From contig JAAVWC010000010.1 of NCBI GenBank assembly GCA_023910675.1, positions 1-64,000 of the forward strand: a DNA stretch of 64,000 nucleotides. Direction: 5' to 3'. The notes beneath the pieces are model-generated. The model did not search any database, had not been told where the DNA came from, and saw only the letters and a list, made by a program, of their open reading frames with translations. Each line of letters starts with the position of its first letter. Positions within the stretch are counted from its first letter, which is position 1. The position numbers and the translations under genes were made by a program. This DNA comes from Gemmatimonas sp. GTDB taxonomy: Bacteria; Gemmatimonadota; Gemmatimonadetes; Gemmatimonadales; Gemmatimonadaceae. Below are positions 33,330-41,021 of this stretch, in pieces.

Positions 33330-34610
33330 TCAGCTGGTCCCGTGCTGAGAGCCCTGCACCAGGGCGCGCACGCCATCGACCAGTCGCGCGATTTCAGCGG
33401 CCGAGGTGTAGCAGGCGCAGCCGGCACGCACAAATCCTTCGTCGGCGTAGCCAAGGCGACGGGCGACGGTCGTGGCGTAGAAGTCGCCATGCGAGACATA
33501 CACGCCGCGCGGCGCCAGAAAGCGCGAGACATTCTCCGAGACGTGGCCGTGCACACGGAACGACAGTGTGGGGGTGCGCGGTGTCCCGGGCTTGGGGCCA
33601 TACAAGGTCACCTCTTCGATTTCGGAGAGTCCCTGCCACAGTTGCGCCAACAGCTGTTCACCGCGGTCGTGCAGCCCCTGCATGGCGACGGCGAGGCGGT
33701 TACGGCGCGGAGCGGTGATGTCTCCGGCGATGCTGGCCAGAAACTCCACGGCCGCGGCGGCGCCCACGATGCCTTCGTGATTCTGCGTGCCGGTTTCGAG
33801 GCACTCCGGCACCCAGTCGGGCGAGGGCTCGAGACGCGGCAGGTCGAGCGCCGCTGTGGCGTCGTAGCGCCCGTACACCACGCCCAGGTGTGGCCCGTAG
33901 AACTTGTAGGCACTGCACAGCAGGAAGTCGGCGCCGATGGCCTTGACGTCAACGAGATTGTGCGGTGCGTAGTGCACCGCATCGACCACGGTGATGGCGC
34001 CGGCGGCGCGCGCCAAGCGCACCAGCGACGCCACGTCGCTGACGGTGCCAAGAATGTTGGAGGCCGCCCCGATGGCCACGACGCGCGTGCGATCGGAGAG
34101 CAGCCGTTCGAGTGCACCGCGTTCGTGACGATACGTATCGAGATCGAGCGGCAGCCACTTGAGCACCGCCCCACGCTCCTTCGCCAACGCCTGCCACGGC
34201 GCAATGTTCGCGTGATGGTCGAGCTCGGTGACGATGATTTCGTCACCGGGCTTGAGCGTGCGTCCCATGGCGCGCGAGATGTGAAAGAGGAGCGTCGTCA
34301 TGTTCGCGCCGAACGCGATCTCGTTCGCGCCGGCACCGAGGAAATCCGCGAGCGTTTCGCGCGCCTGCATGAGCAATGCGTCGGTCTCGGCGCTGGTCGG
34401 ATACGCCCAGTGCGTGTTCGCGTTGTGATGCAGCAGGTAGTAGGTCATCGCCTCGGCGACGCTCTTGGGCACCTGCGTGCCTCCCGGTCCGTCGAAGTAC
34501 GCGACGGGGGTATTCGCTTCACGACGTGCCAGCGCGGGGAACTGCGCGCGAATGGCGTCGAGGCTGGCGATCGTGGCGTCGCTGTCGGCGGATACGAGCG
34601 TGGTCGACAT
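33330..34610 (-). CDS. Cysteine desulfurase-like PLP aminotransferase class V
   Basis: 426 residues from the ATG at 34610. PLP-dependent fold-type I enzyme of the aminotransferase class V family, closest in pattern to the cysteine desulfurase-like subgroup. The PLP lysine is in CSAYKFYGPHLGVVYG. The substrate and cofactor region includes VTELDHHANIAPWQ and VDAVHYAPHNLVDVKAIGAD (Asp and His that hold PLP). YFDGPGGTQVPKSVAEAM is the family N-terminus. VRAGCACYTSAAEI near the C-terminus holds cysteines where SufS-type enzymes have other residues. Sulfur transfer is inferred, not shown. It lies in a run with a hydroxyacid dehydrogenase pseudogene upstream and two further genes downstream. Confidence 0.88.
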   Translation of the reverse strand: MSTTLVSADSDATIASLDAIRAQFPALARREANTPVAYFDGPGGTQVPKSVAEAMTYYLLHHNANTHWAYPTSAETDALLMQARETLADFLGAGANEIAFGANMTTLLFHISRAMGRTLKPGDEIIVTELDHHANIAPWQALAKERGAVLKWLPLDLDTYRHERGALERLLSDRTRVVAIGAASNILGTVSDVASLVRLARAAGAITVVDAVHYAPHNLVDVKAIGADFLLCSAYKFYGPHLGVVYGRYDATAALDLPRLEPSPDWVPECLETGTQNHEGIVGAAAAVEFLASIAGDITAPRRNRLAVAMQGLHDRGEQLLAQLWQGLSEIEEVTLYGPKPGTPRTPTLSFRVHGHVSENVSRFLAPRGVYVSHGDFYATTVARRLGYADEGFVRAGCACYTSAAEIARLVDGVRALVQGSQHGTS

Positions 34611-34612
34611 GG

Positions 34613-35521
34613 TCAGGATTCCTTGTTGCCGCCAATGATGGCACCGCCCAACCGCTCCACGACCTGTGCGGCTTCCACGTGATCGGCGTCTGCGCCGAGT
34701 TCGAGGTGCGCCATGCGATACAACTCCGACGTCAACTGCAGCAGCGGCGCGACGGTCTTCTGCTCGCGCGCCAGGTCGGCGGCAATGCCGACATCCTTGT
34801 CGAGCAGCGCGAGGCGGAACGTACGCGGAAAGGCGCGCGTGAGTACACGGTCGGGGAAGAGATTCATGCTCGCGTTGGAGCGACCACTCGAGGTGTTGAT
34901 GACATCGAGCGCGATATCGGCTTTGACCCCGGCTTTCTCCAGCGCCACGAGCCCTTCGGCGGTGCCCCAAATGTGCATGGCCAACAGCGCATTGTTGACC
35001 GGCCTTGAGGGCATCGCCGGCGCCGACATCCGCCGCAATGGACGATTTTCTTGCCGAAGCACTCGAGTACCGGGCGCACCCGCTCGAGCGTTGCCGCGTC
35101 GCCGCCCACCATTACCGTGAGGGCGCCCTGCTCTGCCCCTACGACCCCGCCCGACACCGGCGCGTCGAGAAAACCAATCCCTCGCTCGGCCAGACGTGCC
35201 GCCATCCGTCGCGACGTCGCCGCATCGCCGGAAGTGCAGTCGACCAGCACCGACCCGGCGGGCATGGTCGCCAACAGGCCGTCCGGACCATCCAGCAGTG
35301 CCTCAACGTCGCGTGAGACCGGCAGACAGGTCACGATCACGTCACGGTCGCGGGCCGCAGTCAGCGGGCGTCGCCGCCACGCGGGCGGCCGCCGAAGCCG
35401 CCAGGGCCTCGGCCTTGGCGGTCGTGCGGTTCCACACCGCCAGATCGAACTCTGGGCGGGCGAGGTGGCGAGCCATCGGCGTTCCGATGGCACCAAGACC
35501 GAGAAAGGCGACGCGAGGCAT
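34613..35521 (-). pseudogene. NAD(P)-dependent hydroxyacid dehydrogenase (3-hydroxyisobutyrate family), frame-disrupted
   Basis: Read across frames this is a full beta-hydroxyacid dehydrogenase. The Rossmann start MPRVAFLGLGAIGTPMARHL comes from the ATG at 35521, followed by VIVTCLPVSRDVEALL, FLDAPVSGGVVGAEQGALTV (substrate-binding DAPVSGG), the GAGDALKAVNNALL helix with catalytic Lys, and a normal helical C-terminus. At least three single-base insertions break it, near 35359 (extra T in the coding strand), 35031 (extra G) and 35000 (extra G); together they restore frame. The total length (about 302 codons) is normal. Either a recently dead gene or one with assembly indels. The next gene starts 2 bases behind its stop. 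Confidence 0.8.
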
Positions 35522-35589
35522 GCGGATGGGGGTAAACGTCAGCGCGTGGTGCCGGTTGAGGAGATGCGCGGCGCCATCAAGATTGAAAG

Positions 35590-35829
35590 ATGCCACGTCA
35601 ACGCATCCTCGTGCAGATCGACGGCCTCCTTTCTGTCCACGCCGTTCGCGCCGTCTGGACGGCGCTGGGGGCGGTTCCGGGGATACTGGGGGCGGAGGTC
35701 ACCATGCAGGGGGCCGTCCTGGAGACCGACGGCTCCCTCGACCAACAGCTGCTTGCAGAGGCGCTGGCCATGGCTGGCGTGACGCTCCGCAGCCTCCAGA
35801 TCGAGAAAGGGTCGCTGCCCCTGCTCTAG
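35590..35829 (+). CDS. HMA-like small protein without the CxxC metal site
   Basis: 79 residues. The pattern (ILVQIDGLLSVHAVRAVWTAL, GAVPGILGAEVTMQGAVLET, then DQQLLAEALAMAGVTL) follows the beta-alpha-beta-beta-alpha-beta fold of heavy-metal-associated domains. The GMxCxxC loop is replaced by GLLSVHA, so the usual copper site is absent. It could be a degenerate copper chaperone or a protein using only the fold. Divergent from the dehydrogenase pseudogene, 92 bases before mgtE. Confidence 0.55.
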   Translation: MPRQRILVQIDGLLSVHAVRAVWTALGAVPGILGAEVTMQGAVLETDGSLDQQLLAEALAMAGVTLRSLQIEKGSLPLL

Positions 35830-35921
35830 CGCAGCAGGCTGCCCAAATCGGCCTGCCAGCGTCGCTTTGCGCCTCAGGGGTGCCGCACTAACTTGCGCCC
35901 AGACCGCTGCCCTCTCTGCCG

Positions 35922-37334
35922 ATGACGCCACGCTCCGACAAAGACCGGCCGCTTGCCGCGCTAATCGTGCCGGACCTGCTCGAGCTGCTCGAGGAGCACC
36001 CGGAAAGCATCGGGCCGCAAACGGAAGAAATGCACCCGGCCGACCTCGCCGACGTTGCCGAGGCGCTGCCGGAGGCGCAGGTGCGTGCCTTCCTGGCGGC
36101 GCTGCCGCGCAATCGCGCCGCCGAGGTGCTGGAGTACCTCGACGAAGACTTGCGGACGCAGGTACTCGAGGAGCTTCCGGCCGGCGAAGCCGCCGAGATC
36201 GTCGCGGAGATGGACCCCGACGAGCGCGCCGACGCGCTGGAAGAGCTCGACGAGGAAACGGCCGACGAGATTTTGCAGGAGCTCGAGCCGGAAGAGAAGG
36301 CGGAAACGGAACGGCTGCTGCAGTACGACCCGTATACCGCCGGCGGTCTGATGACCACGGAATTCGTGTCGGTGCTGGAAACGCTCACCGTGGAAGAGTC
36401 ACTGCGCGGCGTGCGCGCGATGGCCCGTGGTGGCCGTCGCGAAGCGATGTACACGATCTACACCGTTGATGACACCGGTCGTCTGCGCGGGGTACTGTCG
36501 TTGCGTGAGCTGCTCGCGGCCCCCGAGGGGTCGCGCATCAGTGAGCTCGCGTGGAGCGAAGTCGTGAGTGTATCGCCCGACATGCTGCAGGAAGAGGTCT
36601 CGCAGATCACGTCCAACTACGACCTCGTGGCGTTGCCCGTGGTGGACGTGAACAAGCGCCTGCTCGGCGTGGTGACGGTCGACGACGTGATCGACGTCAT
36701 TCAGGAAGAGCAGACCGAAGACGCGCAGAAGTTCGGTGGTATGGAGGCGCTCGAAGAGCCATACATGCAGATCTCGCTGTGGCAGAACGTGCGCAAGCGT
36801 GGCGGCTGGCTGGCCATTCTCGCCGTGAGCGAGATGGTCACGGCATCGGTCATGGTGCGCTACGAGGGCGAGCTGTCGCGGGTGATTCTGCTGTCGCAAT
36901 TCATTCCGCTCATCATGAGCTCCGGCGGCAACTCCGGATCGCAGGCCACGTCGCTGATTATCCGCGCGATGGCCCTTGGGGAAGTGCGCCTGTCCGACTG
37001 GTGGAAGGTGGTGCAGCGCGAACTGCCCGCCGGTCTCATTCTGGGGTTGATGCTGGGCACGCTCGCGGCGGCGCGTATTTCGCTGTGGGAGCTACTTGGC
37101 TTCTATGACTACGGACCGCACCATTTCCTGCTCGCGCTTACGGTGGGTATGACGCTGGTGGGTATCGTCACCATCGGCTCGCTCACCGGTTCCATGCTGC
37201 CGTTCATTCTCCGACGGTTCGGCTTTGACCCGGCGAGCGCATCGGCGCCGTTCGTGGCCACTCTTGTCGACGTGTCGGCCATCAGCCTCTACTTCAGCGT
37301 AGCGTACCTCATGCTGCGCGGAACGCTGCTCTGA
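35922..37334 (+). CDS. mgtE: Magnesium transporter MgtE
   Basis: Inner-membrane Mg2+ channel gated by its cytoplasmic domain. 470 residues, the normal size. Domains in order: the acidic N domain (about 10-130, HPADLADVAEALPEAQVRAF, LEELPAGEAAEIVAEMDPDE), two CBS domains (about 140-255, including YDPYTAGGLMTTEF and ITSNYDLVALPVVDVNKRLL) and five membrane helices (about 285-470) with the pore motif SSGGNSGSQATSL. No riboswitch-like leader was recognised in the 92 bases upstream. The stop is immediately followed by the DMT transporter gene. Confidence 0.95.
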   Translation: MTPRSDKDRPLAALIVPDLLELLEEHPESIGPQTEEMHPADLADVAEALPEAQVRAFLAALPRNRAAEVLEYLDEDLRTQVLEELPAGEAAEIVAEMDPDERADALEELDEETADEILQELEPEEKAETERLLQYDPYTAGGLMTTEFVSVLETLTVEESLRGVRAMARGGRREAMYTIYTVDDTGRLRGVLSLRELLAAPEGSRISELAWSEVVSVSPDMLQEEVSQITSNYDLVALPVVDVNKRLLGVVTVDDVIDVIQEEQTEDAQKFGGMEALEEPYMQISLWQNVRKRGGWLAILAVSEMVTASVMVRYEGELSRVILLSQFIPLIMSSGGNSGSQATSLIIRAMALGEVRLSDWWKVVQRELPAGLILGLMLGTLAAARISLWELLGFYDYGPHHFLLALTVGMTLVGIVTIGSLTGSMLPFILRRFGFDPASASAPFVATLVDVSAISLYFSVAYLMLRGTLL

Positions 37335-37405
37335 GCGAAATCTCCGGCCAAGCGCCTCCGGCGTCGGCGCCCACCCGCCACGCGATCTGGCGCGGCACGC
37401 TGGCC

Positions 37406-38285
37406 GTGGTGTTCAGCGCCTGCTGTTTCGGATCGATCTCGCCGCTCACGGTGGTGGCGACGGGCCACGGCATGGCGCTCGAGAGTATTCAAACGTGGCG
37501 CTACTTTGCCAGTGCGGTCGTGCTCGTGCTCATCGGGTTGGTGGTGAAGCCGCTGGCCCCTGCAGACGGGCTCGGTCCGTGGTATCAGCCGCGAACGCTC
37601 GTTCTAGCCGGAAGCGGACAAGCGCTGGTGGCGACGTTGGCGTTGGCGGCGCTGCGCTGGCTCCCGGCAGCGACGGCGAGCTTCTTGTTCTACACGTATC
37701 CGGCGTGGGTGACGATCATTACCGCGCTGCGGGGGCTCGAGCCGCTCGACCGAACGCGCCTCGTGGCGCTCGCGCTGGCATTGGGTGGCATCGCGGCGAT
37801 GGTCGGTGCGCCCGACGCGGCGGCGCTCTCCCCCGTCGGGCTCGTGATCATTCTCGCGGGGGCGCTGGTCTACGCCTTGTACATTCCCCTACTCAGCGCC
37901 TTGCAACGCGGCCGCGATGCGCTCGACGTGTCACGCGCCATTGCCGTTGGCGGCACGGTCCTCTTTGCCACCTGGTCGCTGAGCAGCGGGACGCTGTTCG
38001 AGATTCCCGACATGGTGGCGTTTGGCGCGAGTCTGCTGCAGGGCGTGTTGTCGGCGGGCTCGTTCCTGGGGTTTCTTGCCGGCCTCAAGGTGCTGGGCAA
38101 TGTGCGGACCGCCATTACCAGTACGGTGGAGCCGTTCTGGACGACCATGCTGGGTGTGGTACTGCTGGGTCAGGGAGTAGGTACTGGCACGATGCATCGG
38201 TGGGATCGCCATCATGGGGGCGGTGCTGTTGCTGCAGCGACCGGTGGCGTCCGCACGCGTTCGATCGTCCGAGAACGGGCAGTAG
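37406..38285 (+). CDS. EamA/DMT-family permease with a C-terminal frameshift
   Basis: About 292 codons when corrected. Ten hydrophobic helices of the drug/metabolite transporter family are visible, with the paired EamA repeats (for example SFLFYTYPAWVTIITALRGL and FWTTMLGVVLLGQGV). One extra C near 38195 shifts the frame. Without it the protein ends IGGIAIMGAVLLLQRPVASA and stops at 38283-38285, a normal tenth helix; as given, a frame stays open to 38305 with an unlikely tail. The start is uncertain: GTG 37403 or 37406 would cut helix 1, and a CTG at 37331 overlapping the MgtE stop is possible. Substrate unknown. Confidence 0.75.
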
Positions 38286-38377
38286 GCGGCAGTAGGCGGC
38301 AGTAAGTGACACGACGCGCACACCACTACACGACACCGTCCGGCACGTGGCCGGCGCATTCACCAAGACAGGTAGCG

Positions 38378-39394
38378 ATGGCAAAGATTCTGGTCACCGG
38401 CGCCGCCGGCTTCATTGGGTCTCACACGAGCACGCGCCTGCTGGCGCGCGGTGACGAAGTCGTCGGTCTCGACAACATCAACGACTACTACGACCCCACG
38501 CTCAAGGAGGCGCGTCTCGCGCGTCTCCAGGAGCAGCCGGGATTCCGCTTCGTGCGGATGGAGTTGGGTGACCGGAGTGGACTGGAGACGCTCTTCCGCG
38601 ACGAGCGATTCGACAAGGTGATTCACCTCGCCGCCCAGGCGGGCGTGCGCTATTCGCTCACGAATCCGCACACGTATATCGACAGCAACCTGGTGGGATT
38701 TCTGCACATCCTCGAAGGATGCCGTCACCATGGCGTGCAGCACCTCACCTACGCGAGCTCGTCGAGCGTGTACGGCGCCAACACGGCCATGCCGTTCTCG
38801 GTGCACCAGAACGTCGATCATCCGGTGTCGCTGTACGCGGCCACCAAGAAGGCCAATGAGCTGATGGCGCACACGTACAGCCATCTTTACGGGCTGCCCA
38901 CCACCGGCCTGCGTTTCTTCACGGTGTACGGCCCGTGGGGACGCCCGGATATGGCACTCTTCCTCTTCACCAAAGCCATTCTCGAAGGGAAGCCCATCGA
39001 TGTGTTCAATCATGGCAAGATGCGCCGCGATTTCACCTACATCGATGACATCGTCGAGGGCGTGATTCGCACGAGCGATCACACAGCGCAACCCAATCCG
39101 GCGTGGAACTCGGACCATCCGGATCCGGCCACGAGCAAGGCGCCGTATCGCATTTACAACATCGGCAACAACAATCCGGTGGAGCTCATGCACCTCATCG
39201 AGACGCTCGAGAAGGCGCTGGGGCGTACCGCGGAGAAGCGCATGTTGCCGTTGCAGATGGGCGACGTACCGGCCACGTATGCCGACGTCGAAGCGCTCGT
39301 GCGGGATGTGGGCTTCGCGCCGCAAACGCCCATTGAAACCGGCGTGCAGCGGTTCGTCGAGTGGTACCGCATGTACTTCAACATCGGCGACTGA
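38378..39394 (+). CDS. UDP-glucuronate 4-epimerase (NAD-dependent epimerase)
   Basis: Converts UDP-glucuronate to UDP-galacturonate for surface polysaccharide. 338 residues. Rossmann motif [17 protein letters not shown] (about 5-22), followed by [16 protein letters not shown] typical of this enzyme. The Ser/Tyr/Lys triad shows as ASSSSVYG (about 127-134) and YAATKKANE (about 152-160). [20 protein letters not shown] is diagnostic for the UDP-GlcA 4-epimerase branch. The ATG at 38378 precedes the Rossmann motif directly. It ends at a bidirectional terminator. Confidence 0.92.
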   Translation: MAKILVTGAAGFIGSHTSTRLLARGDEVVGLDNINDYYDPTLKEARLARLQEQPGFRFVRMELGDRSGLETLFRDERFDKVIHLAAQAGVRYSLTNPHTYIDSNLVGFLHILEGCRHHGVQHLTYASSSSVYGANTAMPFSVHQNVDHPVSLYAATKKANELMAHTYSHLYGLPTTGLRFFTVYGPWGRPDMALFLFTKAILEGKPIDVFNHGKMRRDFTYIDDIVEGVIRTSDHTAQPNPAWNSDHPDPATSKAPYRIYNIGNNNPVELMHLIETLEKALGRTAEKRMLPLQMGDVPATYADVEALVRDVGFAPQTPIETGVQRFVEWYRMYFNIGD

Positions 39395-39402
39395 TCCGCC
39401 AG

Positions 39403-39424
39403 GCCGCCCGGTTGGCCGGGCGGC
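39403..39424. terminator. Bidirectional terminator between convergent genes
   Basis: GCCGCCCGG (39403-39411), loop TTGG, CCGGGCGGC (39416-39424), perfect 9-bp stem between the epimerase gene and the convergent secreted-protein gene. Confidence 0.65.
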
Positions 39425-39430
39425 TGAATT

Positions 39431-39970
39431 CTACCAGTACAGCGCCATCGCGCGCGTCCGGCCGGGGCCCATCACCAGAGCCGGCCCCGGCAACCGCACG
39501 GCGTGCAGCAGTTGCTTGGCTCGCACCCACACCGGATGGTTTCCCGGCAGGCGCGAGGCGTCGAGATCGAGCCCGACGACGTATTCGGCCGGTACCCCCG
39601 CGCCCATCCCACGACGCCCCCCGGAGACCCGAAGCGCCGAGGGCCAGTACGGCGCGGCGGCACGCGGCAGCATGTCATGGACGTTGGCCGCGAGCCAGAC
39701 CGTCTGGCTGGCATAGTCATACTTGGCACCGCGCGGTCCACGCCGACGGAACAGGCTGCGCGAGGTCGTGGAAAAGGCCGGCGTGATACGGTTGAACATG
39801 GGGAACAACGACGGCCGCACGTTCGTGGCGGTGGGCTCCGCAGTGGGCACCTCGGCACTGTTCGACTGCGCAGACGCCGTAGCGGGGCGGAGCACCATCG
39901 CCAGACCGACCAGCACAGCCATCAGGGCCACCCGCCGTACGATTCGCCCGTCTTCGTTTGGTGCGCGCAT
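39431..39970 (-). CDS. Secreted protein of unknown function
   Basis: 179 residues from the ATG at 39970. The signal peptide (RRVALMAVLVGLAMVLRPAT, then ASAQS) has a classic A-x-A cleavage site, so the protein is exported. The mature part (PMFNRITPAFSTTSRSLFRR, YASQTVWLAANVHDM, GVPAEYVVGLDLDASRL) does not match a family I know. An upstream in-frame start at 40213 would add 81 residues without a signal peptide at the front, so I reject it. It converges on the epimerase gene. Confidence 0.65.
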   Translation of the reverse strand: MRAPNEDGRIVRRVALMAVLVGLAMVLRPATASAQSNSAEVPTAEPTATNVRPSLFPMFNRITPAFSTTSRSLFRRRGPRGAKYDYASQTVWLAANVHDMLPRAAAPYWPSALRVSGGRRGMGAGVPAEYVVGLDLDASRLPGNHPVWVRAKQLLHAVRLPGPALVMGPGRTRAMALYW

Positions 39971-40289
39971 CCGAGTCTCTCCACAGGGGACCTGCCGACG
40001 GTCGTGTCGACTCCCTGACGCACTGCAACGGACGGGCCATGTATGGCTGGGCTTGCCAGACCGCTCCAACGCCGTGTCGGCGAACCGGGTGACCAGCGGC
40101 GATCCATCGTGAGCCGCCGACACGGTGACGCGGTCGCTCGCGCGTTCTGACAGTATTTGCTTGTGGTGTAACGGTTGAGCCATCCACGATACGAGCCCCT
40201 CTGCCGCATCCACGCCACTGACGTTCTCAAAACGGCGAGAACTGTTTCGTCCACGCTACACCGGTGGCACGCAGCCTACGACACCACCC
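39971..40289. other. Intergenic region without visible features
   Basis: About 319 bases between the secreted-protein gene and the SURF1 gene, both on the minus strand. I see no convincing ORF, RNA, repeat or strong hairpin; it should hold the promoter of the secreted-protein gene. Confidence 0.6.
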
Positions 40290-41021
40290 CTAGCGTCGCC
40301 GTTTGGCGCCGCCGCCGAACGTGAAGAAGGCGTAGCCCACCACGAAAACGGTGGCAAAGCCGAACCATTGCAGCGCGTACGACAGATGGGGGCCGTCGGA
40401 CACGGTGGGGGCCGGGACCCGCGTCGGCCGCGTGATGTCCGTCATGACCGTGTCACCCACCGCCAGCAATATGAACGGTGCCACCGGGCGGCCCATCATC
40501 GCGGCAATGGTGTCGCGATCGAGCAAACGCATGGCGCGCGGCGATGACTGCATGCGAGCCTGCCCGGGCTTTGGCGGCGGAAACTCCGTGAGCAACGCCT
40601 CGAGCCGCAGCGTGTCCGCCTCGCGCGCCTTGTCGAAGTCGACTGTGCGGCCATCAGCGGCGTAGAGATACCCGCGCAGCACGATGATGGCGGTGTCCCC
40701 CCAGCTGCCGTCGAGCGGACGCACTGGCGTCAGGAGATACACGCCCGGCGATCCGTTCTGCGATCGCGTTGCATGGACAAGCTCGCGCGAATACTCCGCC
40801 ACGCCCTGCACCGCTACGCGGCGCCAGTGCGTGACACTCGTGTCCTGCCCCTGCAAGCCGGCTAGCGACAGCGGCGACTGTGCGCTGCGCGACGACACGA
40901 TCGCGTTCTGCGTGCGACGTTGCTGCAGTCGGTCGAGCTGCCAGAATCCCAAACGCACACACACTGCCGCCGTCATCGCCGTCAACACCCCAAACGCGAT
41001 GGTCTTGCCGCGGGTACTCAT
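40290..41021 (-). CDS. SURF1 family protein, cytochrome oxidase assembly
   Basis: Inner-membrane assembly factor for heme-copper oxidase, implying aerobic respiration. 243 residues. The SURF1 layout is complete: an N-terminal helix (TIAFGVLTAMTAAVCVRLGF) running into the signature LGFWQLDRLQQRR (about 24-36), a periplasmic domain with VLRGYLYAADGRTVDF, and the C-terminal signature PHLSYALQWFGFATVFVVGY (about 211-230) as the second helix. The start overlaps the glgB stop by 4 bases (ATGA), an unusual pairing with a glycogen gene. Confidence 0.92.
   Translation of the reverse strand: MSTRGKTIAFGVLTAMTAAVCVRLGFWQLDRLQQRRTQNAIVSSRSAQSPLSLAGLQGQDTSVTHWRRVAVQGVAEYSRELVHATRSQNGSPGVYLLTPVRPLDGSWGDTAIIVLRGYLYAADGRTVDFDKAREADTLRLEALLTEFPPPKPGQARMQSSPRAMRLLDRDTIAAMMGRPVAPFILLAVGDTVMTDITRPTRVPAPTVSDGPHLSYALQWFGFATVFVVGYAFFTFGGGAKRRR

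Noticed and set aside
38281..38303. AGTAGGCGGC tandem repeat as a mobile-element end
   Set aside because: Only two short copies right at the end of the DMT transporter gene; more likely slippage.
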